A DNA stretch of 7,851 nucleotides from Bacteroidales bacterium (GTDB taxonomy: Bacteria > Bacteroidota > Bacteroidia > Bacteroidales > UBA932): positions 1-7,851 of the forward strand of contig JAFUWW010000102.1 of assembly GCA_017471085.1 (NCBI GenBank), read 5' to 3'. This document shows, piece by piece, positions 1-6,168 of this stretch. The first letter of the stretch is position 1. Every line of letters begins with the position of its first letter. Below the pieces are notes generated by a model. The model did no database searches. It was not told the DNA's origin and worked only from the letters and a program-made list of their open reading frames with translations. Both the position numbers and the translations under genes were made by a program.

Positions 1-1143
1 CATCCGGCGGCCTTCCTTGTGCTCCCACCCCTTGAGCAGCGACACCTTGCCTCCGGGTGTCTCCAGGCTGTACTCCTTGTCCGGGACAAAGCTGGCGGGA
101 TTGCCTCCGCAGGCGTACAGGTGTATCTCCACCTCATTTTCCCCTTCTTTGAGCACGCCTTCGGACACCCGGTAGTTCCTGGGAGGATACATATAGGTGA
201 TGTTGCCCACGTAAACGCCGTTCACGAAGGTGGAATCGGCATCCACCAGGGCGCCGAGATGCAGGATGGAGGGGCCTGTCTGCCCGGCTTCCAGGGTAAA
301 CCTGTTGCGGAGCAGGTGGCTGCCGTACACGTTCTCCCCCCTGGCGTCCACCGCCCATGACTTGCTGAAGGCATCGACCTTTTTCCATCGGGCCGATTTG
401 TTGGCGGGAAGGGCGTTGTGGGCCTCCTGCCAGTTGGTATAAAGGGTGGCGTTGAAGGCATTGATGCTGTCCAGATAGTGCTTGTCCTGGAACAGGCGCA
501 GCTCCTTGAGGGCATAGTCCGGCAGGGCATCTTCGCGGAGCCAGGCCTCGATGGGAGATCCGCCCACGGAAGAATTCACCATGCCCACCGGAACGCCGGT
601 CTTTTCGCTCAGGTAGCGGGCGGTGAAATAACAGACCGCCCCCCAGGCCATGGCTGTGCTGTCGCTGTCCAGCACCTCCCACTTGCAGGCGGGCAGGTCT
701 TCCTGCGGGCCGTCGAAGTCATAGGCAAGCGGGACCTTGACGTAACGTACCTGCGGATTGGAATAGCCTTTCACTTCTTCCGCCACGGCATCCAGGCAGC
801 GGCTCACGGGCAGTTCCATGTTGGACTGGCCCGAGCAGAGGAACACGTCGCCCACCAGGATATCATCCACCAGGGTGCCGTTCACCTGCAGCGAATACGG
901 ACCGCCGGCGGGCGTTGCGGGCAGTTCCGCCTGCCAGAAGCCCTTGCCGTCGGCCTTGGCGACAATCCGGCTCTCCTGCCACGAAAGGGTGACCTTGGCG
1001 TCCGGGGCCGTCCAGCCCCAAACGGGGACCGGACGGTCCCGCTGGAGCACCATGTGGTCCGAGAAAACGGCAGGAAGACGGACCGGAGCTTGGGTACAGG
1101 CCATGCACAACAGGGCGAAGGCCAGAATGATACATTTCTTCAT
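1..1143 (-). CDS. Exported SGNH-type acetylesterase, 'sialate O-acetylesterase' (DUF303/SASA) family, partial
   Basis: One uninterrupted frame of 381 codons starts at the ATG at 1143 and runs off the left edge, so the C-terminus is missing. Residues 1-16 look like a signal peptide (MKK, then a hydrophobic run ending LLCMAC). Cys16 could be lipidated, but the lipobox is poor and no acidic surface-export signal follows, so a periplasmic location is inferred. Residues 22-43 (RLPAVFSDHMVLQRDRPVPVWGW) and a small beta domain to about 95 are typical of the family. GQSNM at 105-109 carries the predicted nucleophile Ser107, and GGSPIEAW at 194-201 is the second SGNH block. Residues about 255-345 resemble the galactose-binding-like insert of long members. 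The catalytic Asp/His near the C-terminus lie outside the window. Family members are usually about 630-650 residues, so roughly 60% is seen. The database name implies sialic acid, but related enzymes deacetylate xylan and other glycans. It is divergent from uxuA. Family sure; substrate unknown. Confidence 0.9.
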   Translation of the reverse strand, partial: MKKCIILAFALLCMACTQAPVRLPAVFSDHMVLQRDRPVPVWGWTAPDAKVTLSWQESRIVAKADGKGFWQAELPATPAGGPYSLQVNGTLVDDILVGDVFLCSGQSNMELPVSRCLDAVAEEVKGYSNPQVRYVKVPLAYDFDGPQEDLPACKWEVLDSDSTAMAWGAVCYFTARYLSEKTGVPVGMVNSSVGGSPIEAWLREDALPDYALKELRLFQDKHYLDSINAFNATLYTNWQEAHNALPANKSARWKKVDAFSKSWAVDARGENVYGSHLLRNRFTLEAGQTGPSILHLGALVDADSTFVNGVYVGNITYMYPPRNYRVSEGVLKEGENEVEIHLYACGGNPASFVPDKEYSLETPGGKVSLLKGWEHKEGRRM

Positions 1144-1163
1144 AATCCGATGCTCTATATGCA

Positions 1164-1199
1164 CAAAGATACTTTATTTTGCTTTTCCGCAAGTACAAA
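1164..1199 (-). promoter_or_regulatory. Candidate Bacteroidetes-type promoter for the acetylesterase gene
   Basis: Read on the minus strand, TATCTTTG at 1171-1164 matches the Bacteroidetes -7 consensus TAnnTTTG exactly. A TTTG lies 24 bases further upstream (1199-1196) and a CTTG lies 18 bases upstream (1193-1190). Neither spacing is ideal (19-21 is usual), so the -33 element is uncertain. Transcription would begin a few bases downstream, giving a leader of only about 15 bases before the ATG at 1143. Confidence 0.5.
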
Positions 1200-1266
1200 G
1201 TTACTTCATTTTCTTCACGAATCCTGTTACAAATGTCTCAGTCCATTGAAAAAATCAACCAAAATT

Positions 1267-1297
1267 GTTGTTTTTGACACATAAAATGTCATATTTG
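1267..1297 (+). promoter_or_regulatory. Candidate promoter for uxuA-uxuB
   Basis: CATATTTG at 1290-1297 differs by one base from the -7 consensus TAnnTTTG. GTTG at 1267-1270, 19 bases upstream, differs by one base from the -33 consensus TTTG. This would give a leader of about 65 bases before uxuA. TAACTTGG at 1330-1337 is an alternative -7 with one mismatch but no good -33. The whole 1144-1368 gap is AT-rich and holds no credible gene. Confidence 0.35.
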
Positions 1298-1368
1298 GAA
1301 AACATCTTTTTTTATTGCCCGTTTTTATGTAACTTGGGGCCCGAATCACTAAAACAGATACTTATATT

Positions 1369-2622
1369 ATGGAAAAAACATGGAGATGGTTCGGCCGCAA
1401 GGATAAAATCACCCTTGCCATGCTGCGCCAGATCGGGGTGGAAGGCATCGTCACCGCCCTGCACGACGTTCCCCTCGGCGAGGTGTGGACCCGTGAGAAG
1501 ATTCATGAATTACGGACCTATATCGAGAGCTTCGGGATGCGGTGGAGCGTGGTGGAAAGCCTGCCGGTGGTGGAGACCATCAAATATGGCGGACCGGACC
1601 GCGACCATCAGATAGAAGTCTACAAAGAATCGCTGAGAAACCTCTCCGCAGAGGGCATCCACTGCATCTGCTACAACTTCATGCCGGTGCTGGACTGGGC
1701 CAGGACCGACCTGCTCCACAGGAATCCCAACGGAAGCACGAACCTCTATTTCAACTACGCGGAGTTCGCCTACTTCGACATCTACATCCTCAAACGCGAA
1801 GGCGCCCGTGAAGAGTGGGCTCGCTTCCGTTTCCCCGACGGCTACGGCGAAGGACGGGACGTGCTGGCAGAGGCCGACGCCCTTGCCAAGACGATGACCC
1901 CGGAGAAAGACCACCAGCTGGTGGAGAACATCATCATCAAGACCCAGGGATTCGTCAGCGGCAACTTCTCCGAGAATGACGAGGCCCCCGTGCAGAAATT
2001 CCGCGAATTCCTGGCACTGTACAAGGGAATCGGCAAAAAACAGCTCAGGGAGAACATGAAATACTTCCTGGAAGCCATCATGCCCACCTGCGAGGAATAC
2101 GGGATGAACATGTGCGTCCACCCGGACGATCCGCCCATCGAGGTGCTGGGGCTCCCCCGCATCGTCCGCACGGAAGAGGATATCCAGTGGCTGCTGGACG
2201 CCGTCCCCAACAAGCACAACGGCCTCACTTTCTGCGCCGGCAGCCTGTCGGCCGGGGCCTACAACAACGTAGTGGAACTGGCGGAGAAATTCGCTTCCCG
2301 CACCCATTTCGTCCACCTGCGCTCCTGCCACATCTTCCCCACGGGCGACTTCACCGAAGCCTCCCACCTGGGCGGCAGGGCCGATCTGATCCAGCTGTGC
2401 CGGATCTTCGAGAAGGAGAATCCGAAGCTGCCCATGCGCGTGGACCACGGCATGACTTTCACCGACGAGCCCGGCGGCATCATGGACGAATCCAGCCACG
2501 GACACAATGCCGGCTACACCCTGCTGGGCCGCATGTTCGCCATGGGGCAGGTACAGGGCATCCTGGCCACGGTAGACCGCGAGCTGGGCATTGAATACAA
2601 ACAACCCGGTTTTTTCGACTGA
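1369..2622 (+). CDS. uxuA: Mannonate dehydratase UxuA (EC 4.2.1.8)
   Basis: Cytoplasmic metal-dependent dehydratase that converts D-mannonate to 2-keto-3-deoxy-D-gluconate in hexuronate catabolism. The 417-residue product fits the family (E. coli UxuA, 394), with the extra length in a region around 145-210. The N-terminus MEKTWRWFG matches the family start (MEQTWRWYG in E. coli), which fixes the start codon. Other family blocks are GIVTALHDVPLGEVW (26-40), WSVVESLPV (59-67), CYNFMPVLDWARTDL (101-115) and RENMKYFLEAIMP (227-239). The expected metal and active-site positions are present: His251 in VHPDDPP, Cys289 in FCAGS, His316 in VHLRS and Asp359-His360 in RVDHG. No Shine-Dalgarno sequence is visible, only a short A/T-rich leader, as is normal in Bacteroidetes. 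It is the first gene of a pair with the next reading frame, one base away. Nothing suggests damage. Confidence 0.97.
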   Translation: MEKTWRWFGRKDKITLAMLRQIGVEGIVTALHDVPLGEVWTREKIHELRTYIESFGMRWSVVESLPVVETIKYGGPDRDHQIEVYKESLRNLSAEGIHCICYNFMPVLDWARTDLLHRNPNGSTNLYFNYAEFAYFDIYILKREGAREEWARFRFPDGYGEGRDVLAEADALAKTMTPEKDHQLVENIIIKTQGFVSGNFSENDEAPVQKFREFLALYKGIGKKQLRENMKYFLEAIMPTCEEYGMNMCVHPDDPPIEVLGLPRIVRTEEDIQWLLDAVPNKHNGLTFCAGSLSAGAYNNVVELAEKFASRTHFVHLRSCHIFPTGDFTEASHLGGRADLIQLCRIFEKENPKLPMRVDHGMTFTDEPGGIMDESSHGHNAGYTLLGRMFAMGQVQGILATVDRELGIEYKQPGFFD

Positions 2623-2623
2623 T

Positions 2624-4210
2624 ATGAAGCTGACAGACATCCTGAGCGGCCGTTTCAATGCCGCAGAGTGGGAGCGGAAAGGTTATGAGCTCCCTGCATT
2701 CGATATTCAGGCCGTGCGGCAGAAGACCGCAGCCCAGCCCACCTGGGTGCACTTCGGCGGAGGAAACATCTTCCGGGCCTTCCCGGCGGCCCTCCTCAAC
2801 GACGCCCTCAATACGGGGAAATACGACCGCGGCGTCATCGTGGCCGAAACCTTCGACTTCGAGGTCATCGACAAGGCCTATACCCCTTACGGCAACCTGT
2901 CGCTTGCGGTAAGCCTGTGCTCCGACGGCACCATCGGCAAAAAAGTGATTGCCAGCGTCACAGAGGCCCTCAAGGCCGATTATGCCTTCCCCGACTGGCA
3001 GCGGCTGGTGGAGATTTTCCAGGCGCCGTCGCTGCAGATGATTTCTTTCACCATCACGGAAAAGGGGTACGGATTCAACGAGGCGGACCTTGCCCGCGGA
3101 CTCTCTCCGGTGTTCGCCATGGGAAAGGTTACGGCCCTGTTGTTTGAGCGCTGGAAGGCCGGCCAGTTCCCCCTGACCGTCCAGTCCATGGACAACTGCT
3201 CCCACAACGGCGACAAGGTGAAAGCCGGCGTTTTCGCCTATGCGGAGCGCTGGGTGAAGGATGGCCTGGTGCCCGAGGCTTTCCTGCAGTGGCTCAGGGA
3301 CGAAAAGAAGATCACCTTCCCCTGGTCGATGATCGACAAGATCACGCCCCGTCCGCACCAGAAAGTGAAAGAGCTCCTGGAGGCCGACGGATTCGAAGAC
3401 AATCAATACATAGAGACGCAGAAGCACACCTTCACCGCCCCGTTCGTCAACGCCGAAGAGGTGCAGTACCTGGTCATCGAAGACAACTACACCGCCGGAC
3501 GGCCTCCGCTGGAGATGGGCGGCGCCCTTTACACCACGCGCGAAACGGTGGACAAGGTGGAGACGATGAAGGTGACCACCTGCCTGAATCCGCTCCACAC
3601 CGCCATGAGCATCTACGGCTGCATGCTGGGCTACACGCTCATATCGGCCGAAATGCAGGATCCGGACCTCCGTCCCTTCGTGCAGAAGCTGGGCTATATA
3701 GAGGCCATGCCGGTGGTCACCGACCCCCTTGTGCTCAATCCGTACGAATTCATCGGCGCCGTCATCAACCGGCGGCTGCCCAACCCCTTCATGCCGGACG
3801 CCCCGCAGCGCATCGCCATGGACACCAGCCAGAAACTGCCCATCCGCTTCGGCGAGACCATCAAGAAATACATCGCCCGCGGGCTGGATATGTCCAACCT
3901 GGTGCTCATTCCCCTGACCCTGGCCGGATATGCCCGCTACCTGAAAGGCATCCGGGACGACGGAACGCCCTTCGAGCCGTCGCCGGACCCGATGCTCGAG
4001 CAGCTTCAGGCCATCGTGGCCCCGCTGGAGGTGGGCCGGCCGGAACAGGACTATTCCTGCCTGAAGGAACTCTTCTCCAGGGCCGATGTCTTCGGGCTCA
4101 ACCTGTACGAGGCCGGCCTGGGAGGACAGATTGAAGGAATGGTCCGTGAACTGTACGCCGGGCCCGGTGCCGTACGTGCCACCCTGCATAAATACACAGA
4201 AGCCCGGTAG
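2624..4210 (+). CDS. uxuB: Mannitol dehydrogenase-family oxidoreductase, probable fructuronate reductase UxuB
   Basis: A 528-residue member of the polyol-specific long-chain dehydrogenase family (COG0246). Its likely role is NADH-dependent interconversion of D-fructuronate and D-mannonate, the step before UxuA. The N-terminal nucleotide-binding motif is HFGGGNIFRAF (about 43-53), followed by a DNCSHNGDK block (190-198). The family signature K-x5-N-x2-H is exact: Lys316, Asn322, His325, within MKVTTCLNPLHTAMSIYG. It is longer than E. coli UxuB (about 486) but similar in size to Bacteroidetes members. I chose the ATG at 2624 because it leaves one base after the uxuA stop and the product opens MKLTDILSGRF. 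An ATG at 2591 would add 11 residues and overlap uxuA. The near-zero spacing implies co-transcription and supports the UxuB role. Sequence alone does not exclude mannitol, altronate or another polyol/aldonate substrate. A terminator follows directly. Confidence 0.86.
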   Translation: MKLTDILSGRFNAAEWERKGYELPAFDIQAVRQKTAAQPTWVHFGGGNIFRAFPAALLNDALNTGKYDRGVIVAETFDFEVIDKAYTPYGNLSLAVSLCSDGTIGKKVIASVTEALKADYAFPDWQRLVEIFQAPSLQMISFTITEKGYGFNEADLARGLSPVFAMGKVTALLFERWKAGQFPLTVQSMDNCSHNGDKVKAGVFAYAERWVKDGLVPEAFLQWLRDEKKITFPWSMIDKITPRPHQKVKELLEADGFEDNQYIETQKHTFTAPFVNAEEVQYLVIEDNYTAGRPPLEMGGALYTTRETVDKVETMKVTTCLNPLHTAMSIYGCMLGYTLISAEMQDPDLRPFVQKLGYIEAMPVVTDPLVLNPYEFIGAVINRRLPNPFMPDAPQRIAMDTSQKLPIRFGETIKKYIARGLDMSNLVLIPLTLAGYARYLKGIRDDGTPFEPSPDPMLEQLQAIVAPLEVGRPEQDYSCLKELFSRADVFGLNLYEAGLGGQIEGMVRELYAGPGAVRATLHKYTEAR

Positions 4211-4228
4211 CCGGTTCCGGAGGACATG

Positions 4229-4272
4229 AAACAGAGAGCGGTTTTCATAAATCGCTCTCTGTTTGTATTTTT
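4229..4272 (+). terminator. Rho-independent terminator after uxuB
   Basis: AAACAGAGAGCG (4229-4240) is perfectly complementary to CGCTCTCTGTTT (4253-4264). The inner bases GTTT/AAAT extend the stem to about 16 pairs around a four-base loop, and the T-rich run GTTTGTATTTTT follows. It lies 18 bases past the uxuB stop and should isolate uxuAB from the downstream genes. Confidence 0.9.
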
Positions 4273-4303
4273 CATGCTATCAAAAAGGAAATTTTTTTAT
4301 TAA

Positions 4304-4540
4304 TATTTTCACCATTATTATTTTTATTATCTTCGCTATATAAAACCATTTAGCATTTCGCCCAGAACCTGCGCGTACAAGACCGGGTGCTGGACGAACT
4401 GGGAGATTGTGAAGGAAATCATCTGGGAGAACGACGGAAGCCACGGCAACATCAGCTGGAGCAGCGACTACCGCTTCTCCAACGAGAGCAACTCCACCGG
4501 CGAGGGCTACACTCCGCTGAAGCTCTACTATATGGAATAG
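4304..4540 (+). pseudogene. Start-less remnant of an unidentified gene (3' end only)
   Basis: A frame ending in TAG at 4538-4540 is open back to the stop at 4301-4303 but contains no ATG. From about 4352 the DNA changes abruptly from AT-rich to GC-rich coding-like sequence. The readable product is about 60 residues and includes RTCAYKTGCWTNWEIVKEII, then WENDGSHGNISWSSDYRF, and ends GEGYTPLKLYYME. It is rich in Trp, Ser, Asn, Gly and Tyr, which suggests the end of a secreted beta-rich domain, but I do not recognise the family. At the position where a start would sit (4355-4357) the codon is ATT. A promoter-like element lies upstream and a terminator follows 19 bases after the stop. The simplest reading is a gene that lost its start or most of its body. 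A short functional peptide using a rare start codon is possible but less likely. Confidence 0.5.
4328..4354 (+). promoter_or_regulatory. Decayed promoter and leader of the remnant gene, similar to the xylB leader
   Basis: TATCTTCG (4328-4335) is one base away from the -7 consensus TAnnTTTG. No clear TTTG lies 19-21 bases upstream, only the T-rich run around 4304-4309. The following TAAAACCATTTAGCATTT (4341-4358) matches 15 of 18 bases of the xylB leader TAAAACCTTTTAACATGT (4634-4651). The bases aligned with the xylB ATG are ATT. Confidence 0.35.
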
Positions 4541-4559
4541 CATCTTGCGCACTCCATCC

Positions 4560-4599
4560 AAGGGACAGGCTTACTTTTTAGCCTGTCCCTTTGTTTTTT
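4560..4599 (+). terminator. Rho-independent terminator between the gene remnant and xylB
   Basis: A perfect 12-base stem, AAGGGACAGGCT (4560-4571) with AGCCTGTCCCTT (4580-4591), encloses the eight-base loop TACTTTTT. A T-rich tract, TTGTTTTTT, follows through 4599. Its right arm and T tract contain the -33 element of the xylB promoter. Confidence 0.88.
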
Positions 4600-4621
4600 A
4601 TAAGATTATTCACTACCTTTG
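4590..4621 (+). promoter_or_regulatory. Bacteroidetes primary-sigma-type promoter of xylBA
   Basis: TTTG at 4590-4593 (-33) and TACCTTTG at 4614-4621 (-7) both match the Bacteroidetes consensus exactly, with a 20-base spacer. The predicted start is about 4627-4630, giving a leader of about 20 bases before the ATG at 4648. This is the strongest promoter in the window. Confidence 0.82.
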
Positions 4622-4631
4622 CACTATAAAC

Positions 4632-4647
4632 GCTAAAACCTTTTAAC
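4632..4647 (+). promoter_or_regulatory. Inverted repeat directly before the xylB start, possible operator
   Basis: GCTAAAACCTTTTAAC is an imperfect palindrome with arms TAAAA/TTTTA, two central bases and one mismatched outer pair. It sits between the predicted transcription start and the ATG, where a repressor could act. The sequence is AT-rich, so chance or a simple unstructured A-rich leader is equally plausible. Confidence 0.25.
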
Positions 4648-6141
4648 ATGTACCTACTCGGTTATGACATCGGCAGTTCCTCCGTCAAGGCATCCCTGGT
4701 GAATGCCGAAACCGGAAAATGCGTTGCAACAGCCTTCTATCCCAAGTCTGAGGCGCCCATCATCTCCAAGAAAACGGGATGGGCGGAGCAGGATCCCGCC
4801 ATGTGGTGGGGCAACCTGAAACTGGCTACGGACGATATCCTGGACCAGGTGCGCCGCAAGGCTTCCCTGCAGAGCAAATCCTTTACGGAAAAAGACATCC
4901 AGGCCATCGGCATTTCTTATCAGATGCACGGTCTGGTGTGCGTGGACAAAGACCTGAACGTACTCCGTCCGTCCATCATCTGGTGCGACTCCCGCGCCGT
5001 TCCCTATGGCCAGAAAGCCTTCGAGGCACTGGGCAGAGACTACTGTCTCCCCCATCTGTTGAACTCCCCCGGTAACTTCACCGCCGCCAAACTGGCCTGG
5101 GTGAAGGAGAACGAGCCGGACGTATACAACCGCATCTGGAAAGTGATGCTGCCCGGCGACTATATCGCCATGCGCCTGACCGGCAGTGTCTGCACCACCG
5201 TCAGCGGTCTGTCGGAGGGTATTTTCTGGGACTTCCGCACCAATACGCCCAGCCGCGAACTGCTGGAGTATTTCGGCTTCGACGAAACCATCCTCGCCCA
5301 GCGCAGGCCCACCTTCGGCGTGCAGGGTACGCTCACGCGGGAAGCGGCGGAATACCTGGGCCTGGCAGAAGGGACCCCCGTCACTTACCGCGCAGGCGAC
5401 CAGCCGAACAATGCTCTCAGCCTCAACGTTTTCAACCCTGGAGAAATCGCCTCCACGGCCGGCACTTCCGGTGTGGTGTACGGTGTCATCGGCCAGGTGA
5501 ATTACGACCCGCTGAGCCGTGTCAATACCTTTGCGCATGTGAACCATACGGCGGAAGATCCGCGCCTGGGCGTGCTGCTGTGCATCAACGGCACCGGCAT
5601 CCTGAACTCCTGGATCCGCCGCAACGTCGCTCCCGCCGGCATCTCCTACGCCGATATGAACGAAGTGGCCGCAGAGGTTCCCATCGGCTCGGACGGCGTG
5701 TCCATCCTGCCTTTCGGCAACGGTGCGGAACGCATGCTGGAGAACAGGGACACCGGCTGCAGCATCCATGGCATCAACTTCAACCGCCACGACAAGCGCC
5801 ACCTCATCCGGGCCGCCCAGGAAGGCATCGTCTTCTCCTTCCAGTACGGCATCGAAATCATGGAAGCCATGGGCCTGAAGGTGGACAAGATCCACGCCGG
5901 CCTGGCCAACATGTTCCAGTCCAAGATCTTCCGTGACACGCTCGCCGGCGTATCCGGCGCCACCATCGAACTGTACGACACCGACGGCTCCGTGGGCGCC
6001 GCCAAGGGTGCCGGCATCGGCGCAGGAGTTTACAAAGACAACCGCGAAGCCTTCGCCACCCTGGAAAGGCTGGACGTGATCGTCCCGAACCACGAACAGG
6101 AATACCGCGAAGCCTACGAGCGCTGGAAACAATACATTTAA
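4648..6141 (+). CDS. xylB: Xylulokinase XylB (EC 2.7.1.17)
   Basis: Cytoplasmic FGGY-family kinase that phosphorylates D-xylulose with ATP to xylulose 5-phosphate. The 497-residue product is close to the usual length (E. coli XylB, 484). The first domain opens with GYDIGSSSVKA (5-15), the phosphate-binding loop with Asp7. It also has GWAEQDPAMWW (44-54), the sugar-contact motif YQMHG (91-95), WCDSRA (112-117) and MLPGDYIAMRLTG (167-179). The second domain has Asp251 in AGDQPNNA as probable catalytic base, then STAGTSGVVYG (269-279), LPFGNGAERM (354-363) and DGSVGAAKGAG (446-456). The usual Gly-rich adenosine motif (GGGAxS) reads HAGLANMFQS (416-425), a variant I recall from other Bacteroidetes XylB proteins. 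The first ATG fits the family N-terminus. It has its own promoter, and xylA follows after 27 bases, so the two are probably co-transcribed. A related FGGY substrate is unlikely given the xylA neighbour. Confidence 0.95.
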   Translation: MYLLGYDIGSSSVKASLVNAETGKCVATAFYPKSEAPIISKKTGWAEQDPAMWWGNLKLATDDILDQVRRKASLQSKSFTEKDIQAIGISYQMHGLVCVDKDLNVLRPSIIWCDSRAVPYGQKAFEALGRDYCLPHLLNSPGNFTAAKLAWVKENEPDVYNRIWKVMLPGDYIAMRLTGSVCTTVSGLSEGIFWDFRTNTPSRELLEYFGFDETILAQRRPTFGVQGTLTREAAEYLGLAEGTPVTYRAGDQPNNALSLNVFNPGEIASTAGTSGVVYGVIGQVNYDPLSRVNTFAHVNHTAEDPRLGVLLCINGTGILNSWIRRNVAPAGISYADMNEVAAEVPIGSDGVSILPFGNGAERMLENRDTGCSIHGINFNRHDKRHLIRAAQEGIVFSFQYGIEIMEAMGLKVDKIHAGLANMFQSKIFRDTLAGVSGATIELYDTDGSVGAAKGAGIGAGVYKDNREAFATLERLDVIVPNHEQEYREAYERWKQYI

Positions 6142-6168
6142 AAACAGTTACATTAATCACATAAAACT

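Noticed and set aside
418..1284. Plus-strand open frame of 288 codons over the acetylesterase gene
   Set aside because: It is the complement of the minus-strand gene, which has a signal peptide and SGNH motifs. Its own tail runs into the AT-rich intergenic region.
2591..2623. Upstream ATG that would lengthen UxuB by 11 residues
   Set aside because: It lies inside the end of uxuA. The ATG at 2624 gives tight one-base spacing and a more natural N-terminus.
2480..4189. Long open frame (569 codons) on the minus strand, opposite uxuB
   Set aside because: It is antisense to a well-supported gene. GC-rich codon use leaves the opposite frame free of stops, and the translation matches no family I know.
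4387..4581. Plus-strand open frame of 64 codons with an ATG, across the gene remnant
   Set aside because: It is out of frame with the more protein-like remnant frame, is rich in Arg/His/Gln/Leu as frame-shifted GC-rich sequence tends to be, and runs into the terminator stem.
4654..6132. Long minus-strand open frame opposite xylB, with similar ones at 6157-7566 (xylA) and 1510-2658 (uxuA)
   Set aside because: All mirror recognised genes codon for codon, have Val/Gly/Ala/His-rich low-information translations and no plausible leaders.
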